Positions 50,653-57,058 of a DNA stretch of 57,058 nt are shown here, piece by piece. The notes beneath the pieces were generated by a model. It ran no database searches, had not been told where the DNA came from, and was given only the letters and a program-made list of their open reading frames with translations. The DNA lies in the IMG/VR virus record IMGVR_UViG_3300033146_005660, positions 1 to 57,058 of that record; one strand, written 5' to 3'. Numbering within the stretch: position 1 is the first letter of the stretch; each line of letters opens with the position of its first letter. This stretch comes from a virus. A program made the translations under genes and the position numbers.

Positions 50653-51264
50653 CTATTTATTGCCGACCTTTCTTGTGCGCGCCTTTTTCTGGACGGCCTT
50701 CTTCTTGGCGGGTTTGGTCGCGGTCTTCGTTGACTTAGCTTCTTCCCGTCGTTCGGAGAGCGATCCATTTGCCATTCTTGCGGCCTCGGCAGCCGTTCTT
50801 GGAATGTCCTCGGGCTCATTGCCGGTCACCTCCGCGTCCTGGGTGCCGTGTTTGTTTTTGACCTTGTCGAGCATGGACATGACGGCCTGAATCTTTTTGG
50901 TCTCCTGATCGCGGACCTTCTTAACAATCTCCATGGCCTCTCTTAGGCCGTCAGACCTTCCGCTCTGAGTGATTGCCTTTTGTTGTTCCACGTCGCTCAA
51001 GTGTGACAGATACTCGCCGACCCGACCAAGGTACTTCTTGACCAGTCCGCGAACCTCCGTGGCCTCCATGCCATCCCGGAAAGATTCGTCATCGTCTGCC
51101 TTTGCTGCAAGGTCCGTCGGAACCTTCCTGGCAGCTTGCTTAAGCGCCGAGGATGCACCAGCAAGTTCGTGCGCCGTCCTCATCGAACCCTCAAGCCTGT
51201 CTTCGATAGAGGCCCCCAGGTTGTTGGCGATCAAATTCTTCATCTGTGATTTTTCGATGTTCAT
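50653..51264 (-). CDS. Helical protein with Lys-rich tail (203 aa)
   Basis: Start 51264 follows GGGAG; the frame opens earlier over the upstream terminator and is rejected there. Mostly helical, ending in a basic tail (KPAKKKAVQKKARTRK). Could bind DNA or act as a chaperone for the fibres. Not recognised. Confidence 0.6.
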   Translation of the reverse strand: MNIEKSQMKNLIANNLGASIEDRLEGSMRTAHELAGASSALKQAARKVPTDLAAKADDDESFRDGMEATEVRGLVKKYLGRVGEYLSHLSDVEQQKAITQSGRSDGLREAMEIVKKVRDQETKKIQAVMSMLDKVKNKHGTQDAEVTGNEPEDIPRTAAEAARMANGSLSERREEAKSTKTATKPAKKKAVQKKARTRKVGNK

Positions 51265-51303
51265 TATTGCTCCCGAGTATGGTTGTTGAGCCCAGATCAT
51301 ATG

Positions 51304-51337
51304 AAAAAGCCCCGCCAACCTCAAGGACTGGCGGGGC
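51304..51337 (-). terminator. Minus-strand Rho-independent terminator
   Basis: Read on the minus strand, GCCCCGCCA pairs with TGGCGGGGC (9 bp) and is followed by five T. It lies after the stop of the 539-aa gene, separating it from the fibre genes. Confidence 0.85.
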
Positions 51338-51372
51338 GGTATTAAACCGGAGAATCCCCGGTACTGCTATCG

Positions 51373-52992
51373 CTAGCTACCCCAGACAATCATGGTAAGC
51401 TGATCTGGGCGGAAGGCGTTTCCACGGAGGCGCATCTCAAACTTGAGCATGCCCTGCGAAGGCGTTGTCCCAGGATACACGTCCTCGTTCGCCGCAGCGT
51501 TCGCCCCGTTTCGAAGAAGCTCGCCGTTCAGGAACACATCCACATCGTCGACAAACGATCCGACACTCGAGTAGTCCGGGAGATCTACATCGAGGTTTCC
51601 AGAGGTCGTGGCGTCAACGTCAGTGTTCGGTGCAACGTTATTCTGTAACGTGGCCGCGCCCTTGGTTCTCGAAGAGTTCTTCTTCGCTTGGACGATGGCG
51701 TTCAAGAGGGAGACCTCACCAAACTCCGTCTCGAAATCGTCCCATTCCACTGTCGTTTCCGACAGCTTAATGGACGATGCTGCCCACGTGGACCCCGTTC
51801 GGTTGGTGTCGTCAAAGAGAACCTCTCCGCCGACCGAATCAACCTTCAAGTCCCCAGATCCACCTGTGGAGACCGTGAGGGCACCGCCACTGTCAATCTG
51901 GTTCGCTGTGACACCCACATTGATGGTCGTTCCCGCAGCGCCCGTGTCAATGCTCATGCCATTCAGGAAGTCGGACGTCACGGCGTCGACATCGAACTCG
52001 TCAACATCGTCCTCGACAGCAACCTTCGACGTTCCACCGGAAGAGCCCTCAATGACCCTGAACAGAATCGCCTCAAGGTCATCGCGAACCGACCACTCGA
52101 GGCCCGCACCCTCGAGATCGAGAGTTGCATTTGAGGTGAGATCAACGGCGGTTGTTCCCTGGTTGTCGTACGCGGTTTGGCGGTCGATAGTCCCAGAACC
52201 GCTACCAACGTCAACGACGGCACCACGGAGGAAGTCTGCCTCGTTGAGATCCTCGAGGCGAACACGCTCGCGCGAGGTGTAGTTGACGGTTTTCCCCTGG
52301 ATGTCCGCGGCGGGACACAGCTCGAGGTCGTCGAATGCAGAGTTCGGGCGCACGAAAGAGATCTGAACGCGGTTGGCCGTTGTCGCCGTTATGGTGCTGC
52401 CATCCGTGGAGCTCTCGGACTGAAAGAGACCCCAGATCTTTCGACCACTCGAAAGGATGGGATCGCCAGTGGAGGCGTCAACGATCTCCATGAGGTTCTT
52501 GGGGTTCAGCGCGTGAGGCCCGGAGACCTCGCTCATTGCGTGCGTTCCGAAGGTTCCACCGTGAGCCGCGAGGACTGTTCCAAGCGTTGTGACGGCGCCA
52601 ATGGCAGCCGTCGTCTGTGAAGGGAGCTCGCCAGCCCCGAGGATGACGAAGTTGTCTGTGGCGCCCACGGAGATGTCGGCTCCAACATTCGTGACGTCCC
52701 TGAGAATCCGCTTCTTCTCGACGGCATGAATCGCGGCGTTTACAGCGTCGATACCGCGCTGGGTTCCCGCTTCAAGGGTCGTGGGCGCCGTGAGGTCGTC
52801 ATACCAGTTCCCAGCCGGGAACGAGGCGCCGTTGCGATTCAGGAAGTTCTGAGCCTGGGACCTCAGGTGATTGAGGTTGTCCTCGATATTTGCAGGGTTC
52901 GTCTCGAAGTTCGCAAGATTTGGCTGCACGGTATCGTCATAGGTTTCCGATTCGCGGAGCTGTGTCTCTTGCCGTAAAAAGCTTCTGCCCAT
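51373..52992 (-). CDS. Large structural protein, tail or decoration type (539 aa)
   Basis: Not assigned. A helical N-terminal 100 residues (NIEDNLNHLRSQAQNFLNR) then long Gly/Ser/Thr/Asp-rich beta regions with repetitive motifs (AVDLTSNATLDLEGAGL, TINVGVTANQIDSGGALT) and a C-terminal domain (VFLNGELLRNGANA) common in phage tail proteins. A strong AAGGAG precedes ATG 52992, and a terminator follows, so it may be expressed at a high level. Confidence 0.65.
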   Translation of the reverse strand: MGRSFLRQETQLRESETYDDTVQPNLANFETNPANIEDNLNHLRSQAQNFLNRNGASFPAGNWYDDLTAPTTLEAGTQRGIDAVNAAIHAVEKKRILRDVTNVGADISVGATDNFVILGAGELPSQTTAAIGAVTTLGTVLAAHGGTFGTHAMSEVSGPHALNPKNLMEIVDASTGDPILSSGRKIWGLFQSESSTDGSTITATTANRVQISFVRPNSAFDDLELCPAADIQGKTVNYTSRERVRLEDLNEADFLRGAVVDVGSGSGTIDRQTAYDNQGTTAVDLTSNATLDLEGAGLEWSVRDDLEAILFRVIEGSSGGTSKVAVEDDVDEFDVDAVTSDFLNGMSIDTGAAGTTINVGVTANQIDSGGALTVSTGGSGDLKVDSVGGEVLFDDTNRTGSTWAASSIKLSETTVEWDDFETEFGEVSLLNAIVQAKKNSSRTKGAATLQNNVAPNTDVDATTSGNLDVDLPDYSSVGSFVDDVDVFLNGELLRNGANAAANEDVYPGTTPSQGMLKFEMRLRGNAFRPDQLTMIVWGS

Positions 52993-53007
52993 CTGTCCTT
53001 CTCCTTG

Positions 53008-53310
53008 CTAGGATGCGATCATGTAATCAGCAGTGATCCGCTCCCATGAGTTTGGTGCAACTGCAAGAACTACAGTATCAAATCCAGCACCAGGGCCGCC
53101 ACTTTCTAACACTGTGAAATCGTCTAATGCCCCCTCGTGGAGTCTCTGGCCGTTTGTGTGAACGCGGATCTTCATTCCGTTGTCGTTGATGAACTTAGCG
53201 AACGATGGAAGCTTGAAGATGGTATTTACGCCGTTTTTCTGTCCTACGAGCTCTACGTCCCATCGAAGCCTGAAAAGTCCTCCAGATGTGGCATGTGATT
53301 GTAGGCGCAT
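53008..53310 (-). CDS. Small structural protein (100 aa)
   Basis: Not recognised. Beta-rich (RLRWDVELVGQKNG, MKIRVHTNGQRLHEG), like small phage tail or head-completion proteins. Immediately upstream of the 539-aa gene. Confidence 0.6.
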   Translation of the reverse strand: MRLQSHATSGGLFRLRWDVELVGQKNGVNTIFKLPSFAKFINDNGMKIRVHTNGQRLHEGALDDFTVLESGGPGAGFDTVVLAVAPNSWERITADYMIAS

Positions 53311-53342
53311 ATCCTATTTCCACCGACAGGCTTTCTGCCGGC

Positions 53343-53969
53343 CTACAGATCTGCAAAGTTTGCCGAGGGAGCATCTGGGATGACGATTTTCCTGTCATAG
53401 CCGAGTGAGGGGATCTGAAGTCTCGCGGTAAGCCCTCGGACAATGCTCATGGAGAATGCCCCGTTTTTGTCCGTGAACGTGTCGACGCGGTCCGTGGTTA
53501 CGCCGGGCTTTGATCCCGTGGTCAAGAGGGTATTCGGGATGATCGAGAGACGAACGGTGTCGTTGACGGCCGGCTGGCCATCGGCCTTGATAGCCGATCC
53601 GTAGAGAAGACACTCATCCAGGGAGCTCGCGGTCCTCATGGGTCCGAAGGCGATTGGGGTGAATTCTGATCGCGGCGTGGCCCCAGGGTTGGTCGTAAGC
53701 ACCTCGAATAGCTCGGACCCCGTTGTGTCCTCGGAATGATCGAATTCGTACCCGTAGAGCCCGGGAAGGTTAACGGAGTCCAGCTCGGCCATGGTTCCCG
53801 TTGCCGGGGTGGCCGTGAACCTGGAACCGGACGCAAGTGAGTCATCGTAGAAGGCACTGTCGGATACACGCCGAATGGTGATCGTTGGCGCTTGACCGGT
53901 AACCCCAACTCCCGCTTCGACGATCCTCATGTAAAGATTTGCCATGGATGCTATGGGGTACCTATCCAT
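53343..53969 (-). CDS. Two-module tail-associated protein (208 aa)
   Basis: The N-terminal module (PTITIRRVSDSAFYD, NLPGLYGYEFDHSE) is related to that of the protein at 40811. The C-terminal module (LLYGSAIKADGQP, DTFTDKNGAFSMSIV, then YDRKIVIPDAPS) is related to that of the protein at 39946. So one protein combines modules found separately 13 kb away. Start 53969 overlaps the upstream gene by 8 bp. Confidence 0.6.
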   Translation of the reverse strand: MDRYPIASMANLYMRIVEAGVGVTGQAPTITIRRVSDSAFYDDSLASGSRFTATPATGTMAELDSVNLPGLYGYEFDHSEDTTGSELFEVLTTNPGATPRSEFTPIAFGPMRTASSLDECLLYGSAIKADGQPAVNDTVRLSIIPNTLLTTGSKPGVTTDRVDTFTDKNGAFSMSIVRGLTARLQIPSLGYDRKIVIPDAPSANFADL

Positions 53970-54366
53970 TCGGAATCACCTTCCTGTTCTCGAAGTCGAG
54001 AACGTAGGAACCATCCTGTACGTCACTCATCGAGACAATGGCCTCGACATGCTTGTCGAACTCCATCTTGAACGCATCCAGCAGGGACCTGGCCGACACG
54101 AGCTCCATGGTTGATTGCTCATGAACTCGACTATCCGATTCGGCGCTCACCGTGAGCTTGCCGATTTTTTCGAATATCCCTCTTGTGGGTTCTTCGTCGG
54201 TCATCGACTTGTCTATTTCTTTCATAAGCTGGAACTTCGTGCTCTTGGCAGAGGATTTGGCATGCTCCGAGATCATATAGAGCTCACCTATCCTCGACGT
54301 GAATGCGTCAACGGCATTTTTCGCGCTAGAGGCTCGTTCCCATGCTGTGTCGATATCGTCGGTCAT
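53962..54366 (-). CDS. Helical coiled-coil protein (134 aa)
   Basis: Not recognised. Nearly all helical (AWERASSAKNAVDAFTSRI onward), ending in a small beta hairpin (DGSYVLDFENRKVIPNG). Possible fibre chaperone or connector. Confidence 0.6.
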   Translation of the reverse strand: MTDDIDTAWERASSAKNAVDAFTSRIGELYMISEHAKSSAKSTKFQLMKEIDKSMTDEEPTRGIFEKIGKLTVSAESDSRVHEQSTMELVSARSLLDAFKMEFDKHVEAIVSMSDVQDGSYVLDFENRKVIPNG

Positions 54367-54370
54367 TGTG

Positions 54371-57058
54371 TTACCTTATGTTGGTTAGTCGTGTTGGCAT
54401 GTGGAAACCGATCTCTATCCCATATATAATAAGATTTGACGAACCACCTGTGTACATGGAAATCCTGTATGTGTTTTGCTGCCTGTCTATTGTTTTGGTT
54501 GGACTTATCGTTGCTGAATATATCGTTCTTGAGCTGCTCGCCGTCGCTGTGATTGTTACGATGAGGTTGGATGCTGGAGCCGCGGCACCGAAGAGGTCGT
54601 TTGAATCGAGTTTAACGATGTCACCGGCTTGCCCTGGGGCCCAGTCGACACGCATCGAATCAATTATGGCTCCGTCCGGAATAATCCCGTTTAACGATTT
54701 GTATGCCGCGCCGGAAGACGATGACGATTCGATATATCTGCCACCGGATTCAACGGTAAACCCGTCAAGCACACCCAATGGATCAACAACAACTACAAGC
54801 CCGTCGGACTGATCAACAAAGTTTCCATGTCCATCAATGCAACCAGCGAGATCGCCGTTCCTTTTAATTGTGGATAGGCCGTACCCGTCCTGGTCATTGT
54901 CGTTTACGCCGAGTTCGATACCACCCCTGTTGTCATATCCCCCGGAGATTACAACGTGCGTTGACCTGTCGTTCTCAACGCCAATCGTTGTTCCCCGGTA
55001 GAAAACAACCGTCCCGGTTTCCGACGAAGCGGCGATGTCCTTTGTTTTTTGATATAAGCGACCAACTTTGATTTTGGTCGATGACACGATTTCTACTATT
55101 CGAAGAATTCCTGAATACGACGTCATCCCGGAAAACACACACAACATGCCGGGTCGAAGGGATATCGTGTTAACGCCCGTCCTGGTAAGAGTGAGCTCGT
55201 CACTTCCATTCACGGAAGATATCGGCTCTCCGGATGCTTGTATTTCCGTCAAGTGCTTGTGGACAGAACCGATGAAATTGATTCTATGCCCGTTTGGACC
55301 ACCAACTGATGCGATTCCCGGCTGATGAGTAACCGCTGCGGGCCATCCGCCAGAGGACTTTGACAATATAGACATGTCGTCAAAGTCGAGAGGAGACAGA
55401 CCCGTAAGATGGTCAGTCTCTGACAGGATTTTGGATGACGAAATGTCCCACCGATTTGACGAACTGCCGAGCTTGTTCTTGTCCGTAAACGGGTGCATAT
55501 CCCCGTCAATGTGGCCCAGCTTGGCTTGATTGAGTTTAATCTTCTGGGCGAACAGCGTAGCAGAGTCACCCCAGTCCGTTATGGAATCAAACGATACGCC
55601 AGAAACGGTCCCGCCATTGTTTGTCCAGACCGGAACGTCGGTAACATTGGAGATGTTCCAGGACATTCTTGATGTCGATCCGGAAACGCGAAGCTTCTCG
55701 AATCCGTGAGATTGTCCTATCTCAACTGGTCCACCGTTGAATTCGCAATCCACAAGGGATGTCCCGTAATCCAACATGATTCCGTACGAGTCTCCGTCGA
55801 GATCGAGAGGAACCGATGCGTCTATCTCGGACGACGCGATTCTTGTTCTTCGACACGACCTGATGGAAAGCCCGGCGCTCGCCGTAGTGGACCTTGCGGA
55901 AACCTTAAGATTAAGATCTGCGGCAAAGATTGCTTCTATGACATTCCTGGACACCCCTCGATTGTCAACGATGTCCACGTTTTGTATGGAACATCCCGTT
56001 GCAAACCACGCGGCCATAGGGAAGGTCATCGACATCACGTCCGCTGAGGCGTCGACGCTAAGGGCAATCTCCGTCTCCGACAGCACTCTGGTTATCACGC
56101 CCTCGCTAACCAATGTTCCGCTGTCGCTTGTCACCGGCTTAGTGCTGGCGTCATCATAGAACATGACAACGTCTCCGGGTCTCGCGCCGCCCGAGATGAA
56201 CTTCGATCCAGAAAATGAATATATCTGGTTCGTAAAATCCGCAGCAGTAAGTGTCATTCCAGCGGAACCGGCAATGCGAAATGCGGGTGACGATGATTCA
56301 ATTCCGACGAGATCGATGTAGCACGAATTTGTTCCGATAATTTGTATTCCACTCCACAGTCTAATTGGATGGGTGACTCTGGAGTATCCTTCTCGAACAA
56401 GAACCTTTCCGCCAATTCCCTTCAACGAGTCAACGGCATCTTGGATCGAGACATATCCACCATGCTCTCCGTCCTCCCCGACAACAACGGCTCCATCCCC
56501 GTTCCCCCAGGGGCGCTTAGAGGTGACCGTGTGGCCTCCAACGTCCAGCACGTTGGACGTTCCTCCCTTGCCGTGCGAAATGGATGAGATGTACGAGTCC
56601 CTCGGGTGAACCAGAGATGCTCCGTTGCCCTCTCCCCCGAGAATTCTCTGGGATGTCCAGCGAGAATGATCAACGGAGGAACCCAAGAGGGCTACGGATT
56701 GAATGCTTCCATCAGCGTCAAGACATGCGTAAAATCCAGACATGCGTAAAATCCGTTGTCGCCATAGCCTACGCCAGTTACGGATACGAGGTTCTTCCTG
56801 GAACCTGATTGAAGATTAAAGGATAAGATGTCTCCGTCTATGGATATACCATTGGACATGATTGTCGGGGAGAACTTGAACGAGTAAACACTCGATCCGC
56901 CTCCCGTCGTGTCCTCGACAACCGTAACAACATGAAGCGACCCGACATCGTCGATCATCGTCGAAAGGGAATGAATCTCATCCACGTGCGCCGGGAGGCT
57001 CATGAGCTGCTCGACCTCGACGGAATCGAAGCCAGTTCGCTCCTTGAGTCCTCTCTCG
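54371..57058 (-). pseudogene. Beta-helix tail spike gene, split by a 17-bp duplication and cut by the window edge
   Basis: Two frames belong to one gene. The upstream part is open through the right edge (KERTGFDSVEVEQL precedes the ATG at 57003) and ends NGFYACLD. The downstream frame (56743-54371, 790 aa) resumes as SGFYACLDADGSIQS. Between them GGATTTTACGCATGTCT is present twice in tandem; removing one copy restores a continuous frame. The long part is a pectate-lyase-like beta-helix (GKVLVREGYSRVTHPIRLW, many short strands) followed by a beta-rich tip. It is a receptor-binding or depolymerase spike that is switched off, phase variable, or misassembled. Confidence 0.75.
56721..56754. repeat. 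17-bp tandem duplication within the spike gene
   Basis: AGACATGCGTAAAATCC at 56721-56737 is repeated exactly at 56738-56754. Seventeen is not a multiple of three, so the second copy breaks the reading frame. Confidence 0.95.

Noticed and set aside
51178-51324. Extended start of the 203-aa gene to 51324
   Set aside because: The extension runs across the minus-strand terminator; the ATG at 51264 has GGGAG at proper spacing.

Overview
The window is part of the genome of a tailed double-stranded DNA phage (Caudoviricetes), probably a large one. It carries a large terminase subunit, a portal protein, tail or baseplate and beta-helix fibre genes, two single-stranded DNA-binding proteins and a complete beta/beta-prime-type RNA polymerase fused into one 2078-residue chain. 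No integrase, repressor, CRISPR array or host gene is visible. Several genes encode signal peptides or membrane segments of a Gram-negative style, but the host cannot be named. Genes are tightly packed, and ATGA or TAATG overlaps are common.

Layout. (1) 1-6455, plus strand: an unusual accessory module. Small genes of unknown function alternate with non-coding RNA-like segments: three copies of a structured element with GNRA-capped stems and compensatory changes, tRNA-like 'top half' minihelices (acceptor plus T arm with a canonical T loop), tandem repeats of hairpin units, and a 66-bp leader repeat in front of two different genes. The protein-coding sequences themselves are runs of near-perfect hairpins of 9-22 bp, and several start codons lie inside hairpins. 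A strong terminator at 6422-6454 closes the module, and the hairpin density drops sharply after it. (2) 6491-11348, plus strand: accessory genes including a MYG1/UPF0160-like nuclease, an AcrVA2-like protein and an N4BP2L1-type P-loop kinase. (3) 11404-17444, minus strand: large terminase and structural genes. (4) 17517-21419, plus strand: DUF932-like protein, two SSBs, a Gp37/Gp68 (DUF5131) protein, and small proteins. (5) 21567-29494, minus strand: a tagged glycine-rich protein, an HExxH metalloprotease and the RNA polymerase. (6) 29549-29998 plus strand, then 30053-39163 minus strand: membrane/lysis-like proteins, three proteins sharing an N-terminal tag, the portal and head-region genes. 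(7) 39314-39857, plus strand: two small membrane proteins. (8) 39946-57058, minus strand: tail, baseplate and receptor-binding genes interleaved with enzymes (a neutral sphingomyelinase-like EEP hydrolase and a permuted papain-like enzyme). The last gene runs off the window edge and is split by a 17-bp tandem duplication.

Regulation. A recurring plus-strand motif, G(G/C)CATAAGA, lies at five positions just before plus-strand transcription units and does not look like a sigma-70 promoter. It is a candidate phage promoter, possibly read by the fused RNA polymerase. All four convergent gene junctions carry a hairpin, a T tract and the sequence TTTAGCTAT. The strongest candidate for something new is the hairpin-coded, structured-RNA module in the first 6.4 kb.
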